Shown here piece after piece: positions 5,546 to 11,976 of a stretch of DNA of 29,470 nucleotides. Numbering within the stretch: the stretch's first letter is position 1; each line of letters begins with the position of its first letter. Below the pieces are notes generated by a model. That model was not told where the DNA came from and did no database searches. It worked only from the letters and a program-made list of their open reading frames with translations. The DNA lies in IMG/VR virus record IMGVR_UViG_3300044675_001527, positions 1 through 29,470 of that record. One strand, given 5' to 3'. Both the position numbers and the translations under genes were made by a program. This DNA is from a virus.

Positions 5546-6191
5546 GCAGCGCATGCAGCCAGTATCAATAGCACTGCCCAAAAAGCCTAGGATCAAGCAA
5601 AAAGAAAAGCAGCCAGATCTACGTCATTTCGCAGTGGTTCCGTTTAGGGCCATTACTGACAGATCAATAACAGAGATGCAGCTGCGAGTACTGCTTATGC
5701 TTTGCGCATACAGCAACAGGGCAGGGCTGACATGGGTCGGGCTGCAAAGGATTGCAGATCATTTCGGAATAAGCCTAAACAGGGCAGCAGTGCTGACTAG
5801 GGCATTGATCAAGGCAGGGTATGTAAAAGTCATCTACTATGGGTTTAAGGGTGAACGAGCGCATACAAGGCAGGTCATATACAAGGCAGATCTTACACTG
5901 GCTGACATTGTGGCGATCAGCGGAGAATCAGCCCCATTCATGCAGGAAAATCAACAGCCTACAGGCGCAAAGGGAGAAACCATGGCTAAACGTAAAGCAG
6001 GCAAAGTGAATGATCAGGTGATTAGTAATCTAGATCTTAATGATAGTGATTCGCATCTAGGTTTAGATAGTCAATTAGAAGCAATAAGGAAAGCAGTAGG
6101 CAGCGAGATATTCGCAGCAGCGCAGCAGCAGGCAGGTGCAGCAGCGACACCTGCTGACATCGAGCAGATACTGGCTAAAATGCTAACTTAA
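5544..6191 (+). CDS. Winged-helix protein resembling plasmid/phage replication initiators
   Basis: The product has 215 residues from ATG 5544. ATG 5553 is equally possible, and neither has a ribosome site. A basic N-terminus leads to FAVVPFRAITDRSITEMQLR, then YSNRAGLTWVGLQRIADHFG and SLNRAAVLTRALIKAGYVKV, the helix-turn-helix plus wing typical of replication-initiator or DnaD/O-protein-like winged helices. A low-complexity linker and an acidic, Ala/Gln-rich C-terminus follow. It sits alone between a terminator and a gene-free, palindrome-rich stretch, an arrangement like a plasmid rep gene beside its origin. An HTH regulator is the main alternative. Codon use matches the island. Confidence 0.55.
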   Translation: MQRMQPVSIALPKKPRIKQKEKQPDLRHFAVVPFRAITDRSITEMQLRVLLMLCAYSNRAGLTWVGLQRIADHFGISLNRAAVLTRALIKAGYVKVIYYGFKGERAHTRQVIYKADLTLADIVAISGESAPFMQENQQPTGAKGETMAKRKAGKVNDQVISNLDLNDSDSHLGLDSQLEAIRKAVGSEIFAAAQQQAGAAATPADIEQILAKMLT

Positions 6192-6304
6192 GCAGTACGT
6201 TTAGGGGCTGTGGTTAACATAATGGACATTGTATAAAGCAGGTGTTACTACAGATCGATGCCTAATGTCGCTCATAAGTAGCACAGTCTGACAGCAGAGC
6301 GCAG

Positions 6305-6320
6305 TAATACGCCAGTATTA
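6305..6320. repeat. Perfect inverted repeat TAATAC-GCCA-GTATTA
   Basis: Six-base arms with a four-base centre, in the gene-free stretch after the initiator-like gene. It is palindromic enough to be an operator for a dimeric regulator. Its binding partner is unknown. Confidence 0.5.
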
Positions 6321-6427
6321 AAGACGACCCCTTGCCCCCCCACCCTGTCACCCTATCGAGGGGGGTCTCTCTGAATTTTTCCCTGATTTTTATAGCTGTA
6401 GGTTAATGCTGTTTGGCAGAAGCTTTG

Positions 6428-6472
6428 TTTATTGTCCTGGCGGACAAATGGCATTTATTGTCCTGTGGACAA
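6428..6472. repeat. Tandem pair of TTGTCC/GGACAA palindromes
   Basis: Two direct repeats starting TTTATTGTCCTG (6428 and 6454) are 26 bases apart. Each holds a perfect inverted repeat: TTGTCC-TGGC-GGACAA (6432-6447) and TTGTCC-TGT-GGACAA (6458-6472). The arms are identical and the spacers differ by one base. This is the signature of paired operators or iterons for a dimeric protein. The nearby KorA-like and initiator-like proteins are the obvious candidates. Confidence 0.6.
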
Positions 6473-6717
6473 AACCTAGTTGGTGGACGAACTATGGCAC
6501 TCACTAAAAAAAGTGATTAGATCTCGTTAGAGATGCAGCACCTTGTTTATCTAACCTGACCGACAATTGTTAGTTGTTGGCTCCACCTGTATGGCCCTGT
6601 TCGCTGTCTGGCTACTGGAAGTCCTGATGGATGCGGTACGTTTATCCCACTTGGTAAGCTGCCTGCCTTGTGGAGGGCTGAGTGATGGCCCCAACTGAAC
6701 TATGCCACAAATAATTG

Positions 6718-6747
6718 TTGTCTGCAATGCTTGCATCGTGATAGCAT
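6718..6747 (+). promoter_or_regulatory. TGATAGCAT motif in the control region of the packaging operon
   Basis: TTGCA-N3-TGATAGCAT (6731-6747) matches the site at 1055-1071. It could also serve as part of a promoter, with TTGTCT (6718-6723) and TAGCAT (6742-6747) 18 bases apart, leading to the gene at 6777. The promoter reading is weak, but the motif recurrence is clear. Confidence 0.42.
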
Positions 6748-6776
6748 ATGGTCGCACTTCAAAAAGGAGATAACAG

Positions 6777-7058
6777 ATGGAAGCTGCTAAAGCAGGTGGG
6801 AACCTGCGTAAGAATCCCCGCAAAGAAAAAGAGTCACATCCTGATCTAACAGGTAAGTGGACAGACCAATCTGGTCAACAGTTCTGGTTGTCGGCATGGC
6901 GCAATGTTGATGCCAAGACTGGCAACGTCTGGTTCAGCTTGAAGCTTGGCGCTCCTGTTGAACAACAATCTGGCGGTTATGAATCCAAGAAGCCTGCTCT
7001 TGTACAGAAACCTGTATCTAAGAGCTTTGCTGACATGGATGACGACATCCCTTTTTGA
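6777..7058 (+). CDS. Small phage protein with an SSB-like acidic C-terminal tip
   Basis: The product has 93 residues behind a strong AAGGAG site. A basic N-terminus (RKNPRKEKESH) precedes a compact beta-rich core (LTGKWTDQSGQQFWLSAWRN, then TGNVWFSLKLG), a Pro/Lys linker, and the final DMDDDIPF. That ending is nearly identical to the C-terminal tip of bacterial single-stranded DNA-binding protein, which recruits repair and replication enzymes. The core resembles a widespread family of small phage proteins of unknown function rather than a canonical OB-fold SSB. It may bind ssDNA or mimic host SSB. That function is inference. It opens the rightward packaging operon. Confidence 0.65.
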   Translation: MEAAKAGGNLRKNPRKEKESHPDLTGKWTDQSGQQFWLSAWRNVDAKTGNVWFSLKLGAPVEQQSGGYESKKPALVQKPVSKSFADMDDDIPF

Positions 7059-7075
7059 TCAACACGGAGACTTAC

Positions 7076-7225
7076 ATGAAAAAAGCTTTGATTGGCATTT
7101 GGTTAGCCGCCTCTACCCTCACCGTATGGGCATCTTGCGTGACCCATTCTGTGTATGCAAATGGTAAGTACGTCACTTGCACGACCTGTTGCTATGGCAA
7201 CAACTGCAATACCAACTGCTTTTGA
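7076..7225 (+). CDS. Exported Cys-rich mini-protein
   Basis: The 49-residue frame has an ACGGAGAC ribosome site and stops by TGATG into the terminase small subunit gene. It starts MKKALIGIWLAASTLTVWAS, a standard signal peptide (two lysines then a hydrophobic core), with possible cleavage after SVYA (residue 28). A lipoprotein-like cysteine at 21 is a weaker alternative. The mature part, about 21 residues, carries six cysteines in CTTCCYGNNCNTNCF. It would therefore be a periplasmic, disulfide-rich peptide. No family is recognised, and it is odd in a packaging operon. Confidence 0.55.
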   Translation: MKKALIGIWLAASTLTVWASCVTHSVYANGKYVTCTTCCYGNNCNTNCF

Positions 7226-7656
7226 TGGTTGAAAAAGTAGAAAAGAAGACAAACGGCACTTACCCCTCCGTAAAAGGATGGGGTGGTGTTCGTAATGTCG
7301 TCCAGCGTATTGAGAGATCGCAAACCATTGTTGCCAACCGTGAAGCTGTGGCTTATAGCCTGCTCACCATGGCAAACACCAAGATCACTGACATCATGGA
7401 ATGGGATGACTCTGGCAATGTGCGAGTCAAAGCCAGCTCTAAGATCCCTGAGCATGCTCTGCAATCCATAAAGAAGATCAGCCAACGAGTAGACAAAGAA
7501 GGCAACGCAGTCATTGACATTGAACTGTTTGACAAGGTTCAAGTGTTGCGCATACTGGCAAAAGCCTCTGGTCTGCTGGATACGCCAGATGATGGACAAA
7601 AGCCGTCTGTCATTGGCATCAATATGAAAGCACCCGATGTGCAGGACATTGAATGA
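7225..7656 (+). CDS. terS: Terminase small subunit
   Basis: The product is 143 residues from ATG 7225, which overlaps the stop of the Cys-rich peptide. An in-frame start at 7177 would lie inside that gene and is not used. It ends ATGA into the large subunit. The body (ITDIMEWDDSGNVRVKASSK, then HALQSIKKISQRV, then KVQVLRILAKASGLLD) is the pattern of phage TerS proteins of the kind that recognise packaging sites and load the large subunit on DNA. Coupling to TerL makes the call strong. Small-subunit families diverge widely, so no closer family is named. Confidence 0.8.
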   Translation: MVEKVEKKTNGTYPSVKGWGGVRNVVQRIERSQTIVANREAVAYSLLTMANTKITDIMEWDDSGNVRVKASSKIPEHALQSIKKISQRVDKEGNAVIDIELFDKVQVLRILAKASGLLDTPDDGQKPSVIGINMKAPDVQDIE

Positions 7657-9209
7657 CAAAACATAAAGAGCAGAGTTCAAAAGCAGTGCCAATGGCTGGC
7701 ATTGATTTGGACTTCAGCAAGTCGCCTGTAATCTACGATTTCATCCAAAACAACGACTTTGTCCAAGGGATCATGGGGCCAGTAGGCAGTGGCAAGTCCT
7801 ATGGCTGTGCTGCCAAGATCATGGTCAAGGCTGTCCAGCAAGCACCCAGTCCTGTTGACGGAATCAGGTACTCCCGCTGGGCTGTGGTCAGGAATAGCTA
7901 CCCCATGCTCAAGACCACCACCATCAAAACGTGGTTGGATCTGTTTCCTGAAGGCACATTTGGCCCGATGCTGTGGACACCACCCATTACCCACCACATT
8001 CGACGGCCTGCTCGTGGAGATGCCGCTGGTATTGACTGCGAAGTGATCTTCTTGGCTCTTGATCAACCCAAAGATGTGCGCAAACTGCTGTCGCTAGAGC
8101 TGACTGGCGCTTGGGTGAACGAAGCAAGGGAGTTGCCCAAGGCTGTGATCGATGGATTGACTCACCGTGTTGGACGATACCCAACTAAGCGGGATGGCGG
8201 TGCGTCTTGGTCAGGCATTTGGATGGATACCAACCCGATGGACGATGACCATTGGTGGCACAGGATGGCAGAGAAGGAAAAGCTGACTGGCAAGTTTGCG
8301 TGGAAGTTTTGGAGACAGCCAGGCGGCGTAATCGAGGTCAACACCGATGACTTGCCTGAGTTCCCTGAAGCCAATGATCACATTTTCAGTGCTGGCAAAT
8401 GGTGGAAGATCAACCCAAAAGCAGAAAACATCAACAATCTACCCGCTGGCTACTACTTGCAAATGCTGGGTGGCAAGAATCTAGACTGGATCAAGTGCTA
8501 TGCAGGTGGCGAGTACACCTACGTCCAAGAAGGTCGACCAGTATGGCCTGAGTACGAGGACAGTACCATGTCTGGCGACACAGAACTCGATATGACCGTG
8601 CCAATTCAGGTCGGATTGGACTTTGGTTTGACCCCAGCAGCCACCATTGGACAGCGTTTGCCCAACGGAAGATGGCTGATCCACCAAGAAATCGTCACTT
8701 TTGACATGGGACTGGAGCGTTTTGGCACTCAACTGCTGGCTGAACTGAACGCAAGATACCCCAATCACCAAGTAATGATCTGGGGTGACCCCGCTGGTAT
8801 GGCACGAGATGCCATCTATGAGGTAACAGCTTTTGATTTCCTGCGAACCCTTGGCCTAAAAGCACAGCCAACTGCCAGCAATGACTTCAAAGTGCGCCGA
8901 GAAGCATCTGCCGCACCCATGCAAAGGCTGATCAGCGGCAAGCCAGGTCTTATTGTCAACCGAGAATGCAAGCTTTTGCGCAAGGCGCTAGCAGGTGGAT
9001 ATCACTTTAAGCGCATTGCCGTTGGCGCAGGACACGAGCGGTTCCGAGATGCCCCAAACAAAAACGAACACTCGCACATTGGCGATTCCTTTGGCTATTT
9101 AATGCTTGGCGGTGGCGAATACAACCGCATGACCCGCAGTCCAACCTATGGCGCAAGACCCTTGGGACAGCAAATGAACGCAAGTACCGACTTTGATGTG
9201 TTCACATAA
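7653..9209 (+). CDS. terL: Terminase large subunit (packaging ATPase-nuclease)
   Basis: The protein has 518 residues. Walker A is GPVGSGKS (residues 42-49) and the Walker B/catalytic acid region is LTGAWVNEARE (150-160). Motif III-type residues follow in IWMDTNP (189-195). The C-terminal nuclease has VGLDFGLTPA with D323, IWGDPAG with D379 and HIGDSFGYLML with D478, the three acidic residues of the RNase H-like domain. The protein pumps DNA into the prohead through the portal and cuts the concatemer. Length is close to the usual 500-600. The gene is coupled to terS and followed by a short intergenic control region. Confidence 0.96.
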   Translation: MTKHKEQSSKAVPMAGIDLDFSKSPVIYDFIQNNDFVQGIMGPVGSGKSYGCAAKIMVKAVQQAPSPVDGIRYSRWAVVRNSYPMLKTTTIKTWLDLFPEGTFGPMLWTPPITHHIRRPARGDAAGIDCEVIFLALDQPKDVRKLLSLELTGAWVNEARELPKAVIDGLTHRVGRYPTKRDGGASWSGIWMDTNPMDDDHWWHRMAEKEKLTGKFAWKFWRQPGGVIEVNTDDLPEFPEANDHIFSAGKWWKINPKAENINNLPAGYYLQMLGGKNLDWIKCYAGGEYTYVQEGRPVWPEYEDSTMSGDTELDMTVPIQVGLDFGLTPAATIGQRLPNGRWLIHQEIVTFDMGLERFGTQLLAELNARYPNHQVMIWGDPAGMARDAIYEVTAFDFLRTLGLKAQPTASNDFKVRREASAAPMQRLISGKPGLIVNRECKLLRKALAGGYHFKRIAVGAGHERFRDAPNKNEHSHIGDSFGYLMLGGGEYNRMTRSPTYGARPLGQQMNASTDFDVFT

Positions 9210-9228
9210 GCTATCACACTGATAGCAT
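9210..9228. promoter_or_regulatory. Palindromic TGATAGC operator
   Basis: GCTATCA (9210-9216), CAC, TGATAGC (9220-9226) is a perfect seven-base inverted repeat, and the right arm extends to TGATAGCAT (9220-9228). It overlaps the terL stop region and ends just before the -35 box of the cupin promoter. It is the only palindromic copy of the TGATAGCAT motif, so it is the best candidate for a dimer-binding site. Confidence 0.55.
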
Positions 9229-9232
9229 AGTA

Positions 9233-9260
9233 TTGCTTTTGCTTTTAGAGCGCATAGAAT
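9233..9260 (+). promoter_or_regulatory. Promoter of the cupin/virion operon
   Basis: TTGCTT (9233-9238) and TAGAAT (9255-9260) are 16 bases apart. Transcription would start at about the ATG at 9267, which has no ribosome site upstream, suggesting a leaderless start. Confidence 0.5.
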
Positions 9261-9266
9261 TGGCGC

Positions 9267-9569
9267 ATGACTGAGTCTGTAGCACACTTTTTCTCTGATG
9301 GCTTGTATGCCAAGGAGATCCGTCTGCCACAAGACCACTTCATACTTCAACACAAACACGTTTATGACCACATAAGCATCCTTGCTGAGGGCTGGGTGGT
9401 TGTAAAAGTGGATGGCGTTGAGATTGAATACCATGCGCCAGCTTGCATCAACATTGCGGCTGGTAAGAATCATGAAGTGATTGCGGTAACCGACAGTGTG
9501 TGGTATTGCATCCATGCAACCGAAGAAACCAATGCCGAAAAAGTTGACCAAGTTTTAATAAGGAGTTAG
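9267..9569 (+). CDS. Small cupin-domain protein
   Basis: The product is 100 residues with a single cupin barrel. Motif 1 is H29-x-H31-x3-H35-x5-E41-G and motif 2 is HAPACINIAAGKNH ending in G66 and H69. These histidines could bind one metal ion. It precedes the virion protein genes and is not coupled to terL. Cupin proteins of this size occur in tailed phages but their role is unknown (sensor, small-molecule binder or enzyme). No ribosome site is seen. A TAGAAT promoter box lies 6 bases upstream of the ATG. Confidence 0.65.
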   Translation: MTESVAHFFSDGLYAKEIRLPQDHFILQHKHVYDHISILAEGWVVVKVDGVEIEYHAPACINIAAGKNHEVIAVTDSVWYCIHATEETNAEKVDQVLIRS

Positions 9570-9571
9570 TT

Positions 9572-10018
9572 ATGCCATTAATTGCACTTGCCATTGTTGG
9601 TGGAAGTATTTATCAAGCAAACGAAGCAAGACGAGCAAGAAAGGGTGCTGAAGAACAGCAAACACGAGCATTGATGCAACAGCAAAGAGATGCCGCAGCT
9701 ATGCGACAAGAACTTGCAAAGCAGACTCTTGAATACTCTAAGCAAGGTGCTTCACTTGAACAACAAGCCAAGCTTGCAAAGCAACAGTTTGAAACTGCTC
9801 AACTGCAATACGGTGAGAACAAAGCGGCAATGGAAGCTAAGGCTAAAGAAGTGCAAGCCGCCGCTGAGGAAGAGCGCCGTAAAGCCGCCGCATCAGAAGC
9901 ATCTGCACTGAAGGCTCGCACTCGTGGTGGTCGTAGATCTTTGTTGTCTCAAGAGCGCATGGATTCTGAGCTTGGCATTAGCTCAACAACCCTTGGCTCA
10001 GGAATGATGGTGCAGTAA
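9572..10018 (+). CDS. Virion-associated coiled-coil protein with N-terminal membrane span
   Basis: The product is 148 residues with an AAGGAG site 5 bases before the ATG. Residues 2-15 (PLIALAIVGGSIYQ) are a short hydrophobic span, and residues 16-112 are a long Ala/Gln/Glu/Lys coiled coil. The end, TRGGRRSLLSQER and ISSTTLGSG, resembles C-termini of internal or head-associated proteins of podoviruses. The protein is probably packed in or near the head-tail connector. No enzyme motif is present. It is coupled to the next gene by TAATG. Confidence 0.55.
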   Translation: MPLIALAIVGGSIYQANEARRARKGAEEQQTRALMQQQRDAAAMRQELAKQTLEYSKQGASLEQQAKLAKQQFETAQLQYGENKAAMEAKAKEVQAAAEEERRKAAASEASALKARTRGGRRSLLSQERMDSELGISSTTLGSGMMVQ

Positions 10019-10731
10019 TGGCAACAATGTATCAAAAAAAGATGGCTGCAAGACGCAGTACATCTGACATTAGTCGCCTTGCGCAACAGTATCAGCAAGA
10101 AATTGCTGCCGTTACTGGCGAACAAGAATCTGCCTATGGTCAATATCAAAAGGATGTCACTGCAAAAATGGCTCCGTATGAAAGCGCCGTTTCTGAATAC
10201 CAAAAAAAGTATTCTATTTATGAAAGTGAAGCATCGTCATATAGAAAACAACTTAGCGACTATCAAAAAAGGTTAGAAGATTTTCAAAAAGCTGGGCCAA
10301 CATATACAAAACTACCTATTGAAAAAGTAAAAATTGGCGAAACCATGGAAGATGTTGGAGTTAATATTCCAATTTATAAATTTAAAATTGAAGGAAAGTT
10401 TTACAACAGTATTTCAGAAATTGAAGAAAAATATGAACCTATCATGGGTTCAATGGATGTAGCAACCAGACAAGGAAGCAGAAAAATGCCAACTATTATT
10501 GGCGTAAAAAAACTCAATCCTGCTCCTACACCATTTACTGAAAGCTCACCTACAGCACCTACAGCACCAACAAAACCAGTTGTTGAAGAATTTAACCCAG
10601 AGCCATTTAAAGAAAAACAAGTAATGGCAGAGCAGACATTTAAACGTGAAGTTGGTGAGCGCCGTGCCGCTAGGCTTGGTGCTGTCTCACGCAAAGCAAC
10701 ACGACCACTACTTGGTGGAGCAACACCATGA
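10018..10731 (+). CDS. Hypothetical virion protein with long coiled coil
   Basis: The protein has 237 residues. Residues 10-95 are a Tyr/Gln-rich coiled coil (YQQEIAAVTGEQESAYGQYQ). A central globular stretch (residues 100-165) follows, then a Pro/Thr linker (TAPTAPTKPVV) and a basic tail ending TRPLLGGATP. The coiled coil and linker suggest a structural role. The Lys-rich centre is AT-rich and differs in composition from flanking genes, hinting at a recent exchange. The gene overlaps the next by ATGA. Function is unknown. Confidence 0.5.
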   Translation: MATMYQKKMAARRSTSDISRLAQQYQQEIAAVTGEQESAYGQYQKDVTAKMAPYESAVSEYQKKYSIYESEASSYRKQLSDYQKRLEDFQKAGPTYTKLPIEKVKIGETMEDVGVNIPIYKFKIEGKFYNSISEIEEKYEPIMGSMDVATRQGSRKMPTIIGVKKLNPAPTPFTESSPTAPTAPTKPVVEEFNPEPFKEKQVMAEQTFKREVGERRAARLGAVSRKATRPLLGGATP

Positions 10732-10886
10732 AAGAAGTTTGGGACAAGCCAAGACCAAAGGACTTAGGTAAGTCTAAGCCGCTTTCTGCAGTTGAGAAAC
10801 GCAACGCCATGCGCCGTGCAGCTAAAGCAGGTAGACCATATCCAAATTTGATAGACAACATGGCGGCGGCAAAGGACAAAAAGTGA
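10728..10886 (+). CDS. Small basic hypothetical phage protein
   Basis: This 52-residue frame overlaps the previous stop (ATGA) and ends GTGA into the next. It is very basic (MKEVWDKPRPKDLGKSKPLS), with AKAGRPYPNLIDNMAAAK at the end, a phrase seen in short proteins beside the portal genes of podoviruses. Function is unknown. DNA or capsid binding is plausible because of the charge. Confidence 0.6.
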   Translation: MKEVWDKPRPKDLGKSKPLSAVEKRNAMRRAAKAGRPYPNLIDNMAAAKDKK

Positions 10887-11209
10887 GCAAGTACGAAGAT
10901 CCTGAAGGTGGATTGACGGAAGCTGGAAGGCGCAAGTTTGAGCGTTCTGGTGAAAGCGGCAATCTGCAAGCTGGTGTCAAAGAGTCTTCACCAAGCGGTG
11001 ATAAAGCTAGACGCAAAGGATCTTTTCTGACTCGCTTCTACACCAACCCAAGTGGGCCACTGGTGGATGACAAGGGTAAGCCAACTAGATTGGCGCTGGC
11101 AGCAAACGCTTGGGGTGAACCAGTCCCACGCACCGCCGCATCTGCGGCAAGACTGGCAGCAAAGGGTCGGAGTTTGTTGAGCAAATACAAAATGGAAGAT
11201 AAGGATTGA
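10883..11209 (+). CDS. DUF6321-like phage protein
   Basis: The product has 108 residues and starts at GTG 10883 (GTGAGC overlapping the previous TGA). It opens SKYEDPEGGLTEAGRRKFER and continues KARRKGSFLTRFYTNPSGPL, a conserved sequence in marine and freshwater phages that corresponds to DUF6321 as I recall it. The core is highly basic with a conserved AANAWGEPVPRT segment. Its place between small basic proteins and the capsid-decoration gene suggests a head role. The function is unknown. Confidence 0.6.
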   Translation: MSKYEDPEGGLTEAGRRKFERSGESGNLQAGVKESSPSGDKARRKGSFLTRFYTNPSGPLVDDKGKPTRLALAANAWGEPVPRTAASAARLAAKGRSLLSKYKMEDKD

Positions 11210-11212
11210 ACC

Positions 11213-11374
11213 ATGAAAGACAGCAAGACAAAGATGCAAGAGAAGGTTGCCAAGGTCATGCGTGAGTACAAAGCTGGCAAGCTCAAAAGCTCCAGTGGCG
11301 ACAAGGTAACCAACCAAAAGCAAGCGGTGGCTATTGCCATGTCTGAATCTGGCATGAAACAAAAGAGCAAATAA
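11213..11374 (+). CDS. DUF6496-like small protein
   Basis: The product has 53 residues with no strong ribosome site (GGATTGAACC precedes the ATG). The sequence KVMREYKAGKLKSSSGDKVT followed by NQKQAVAIAMSESG is the signature of the DUF6496 family of short basic proteins, which includes many phage members. It ends TAATG into the next gene, so translation is coupled. Function is not known. Confidence 0.65.
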   Translation: MKDSKTKMQEKVAKVMREYKAGKLKSSSGDKVTNQKQAVAIAMSESGMKQKSK

Positions 11375-11967
11375 TGGCAACCCTGTTAGTTAGTCGTGAG
11401 TCACAAAATCAGAAGGCACAGTTTGTTGCACTGACCCACAAGAACAACGCTGGCGAGCAAGTAATTGCTGGCGCTGATGCGCCTGTGATCATGGTTGATG
11501 TCAATCACCAGCGTAACCATGATGGTCGTGGTTATTTTGCGTACAAGCTTGCACCTGACTCAGCACCATTGGCTTCTAATGCAAGCATTAACATTGTGTT
11601 GGCATCCCCATCTGGTGTATTTCCACATGTGACTGTTGATGCAATGTGTCTTGGTGACGCAGAGTTGTACATCTATGAAGGCGCATCTACCACTGGTGGC
11701 ACAGCATTTACGCCAATTAACCGTAATCGCAACTATGCCGTCAGCAATGTCAGCCAAGTTGCCATGGTAATCAACCCAACAGTCACATCAGTTGGTACTG
11801 AGATTGATGCACAGATTGTCCCTGGCGGTTCTGGCAAAAAGTCTAGTGGTGGTTCGGCTGGTTCACTTGAATATGTACTGAAGCCACTGACAAATTACTT
11901 ATTCAGATTAACAAACGTAAATGGCACAGCACACGCTGCATCTTTACAAATTGAATGGTACGAATAA
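11374..11967 (+). CDS. Probable head decoration or minor structural protein
   Basis: The protein has 197 residues, mostly beta-strand with few charged runs. It carries a Gly/Ser linker (PGGSGKKSSGGSAGSLEY) at residues about 150-168, then a short C-terminal domain ending RLTNVNGTAHAASLQIEWYE. Such single-copy beta-rich proteins next to the portal gene are usually head decoration or stabilisation proteins. The identity is inferred only from position and composition, and an unknown tail component is the alternative. Confidence 0.5.
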   Translation: MATLLVSRESQNQKAQFVALTHKNNAGEQVIAGADAPVIMVDVNHQRNHDGRGYFAYKLAPDSAPLASNASINIVLASPSGVFPHVTVDAMCLGDAELYIYEGASTTGGTAFTPINRNRNYAVSNVSQVAMVINPTVTSVGTEIDAQIVPGGSGKKSSGGSAGSLEYVLKPLTNYLFRLTNVNGTAHAASLQIEWYE

Positions 11968-11976
11968 AGGGAAATC

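Larger units (their letters stand above)
6192..6776. other. Gene-free stretch with palindromes, possible origin or operator region
   Basis: No convincing gene was found over 585 bases. Frames such as the 36-codon one at 6591 lack ribosome sites. The stretch holds a perfect inverted repeat TAATAC-GCCA-GTATTA (6305-6320), GACCCC (6326-6331) facing GGGGTC (6362-6367) and followed by a T-rich tract, two TTGTCC/GGACAA palindromes (6432-6472), ATCTC-GTTA-GAGAT (6521-6534) and a TGATAGCAT motif (6739-6747). Together these suggest a control region or replication origin, but no DnaA-box array was recognised. Confidence 0.45.

Noticed and set aside
6305-6540. CRISPR-like array
   Set aside because: Only two short palindromic repeats at 26-base spacing are present, with no spacer series or cas genes. 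Paired operators fit better.
6591-6701. 36-codon frame MALFAVWLLEV...
   Set aside because: It looks slightly hydrophobic but has no ribosome site and lies in a palindrome-rich gene-free stretch.
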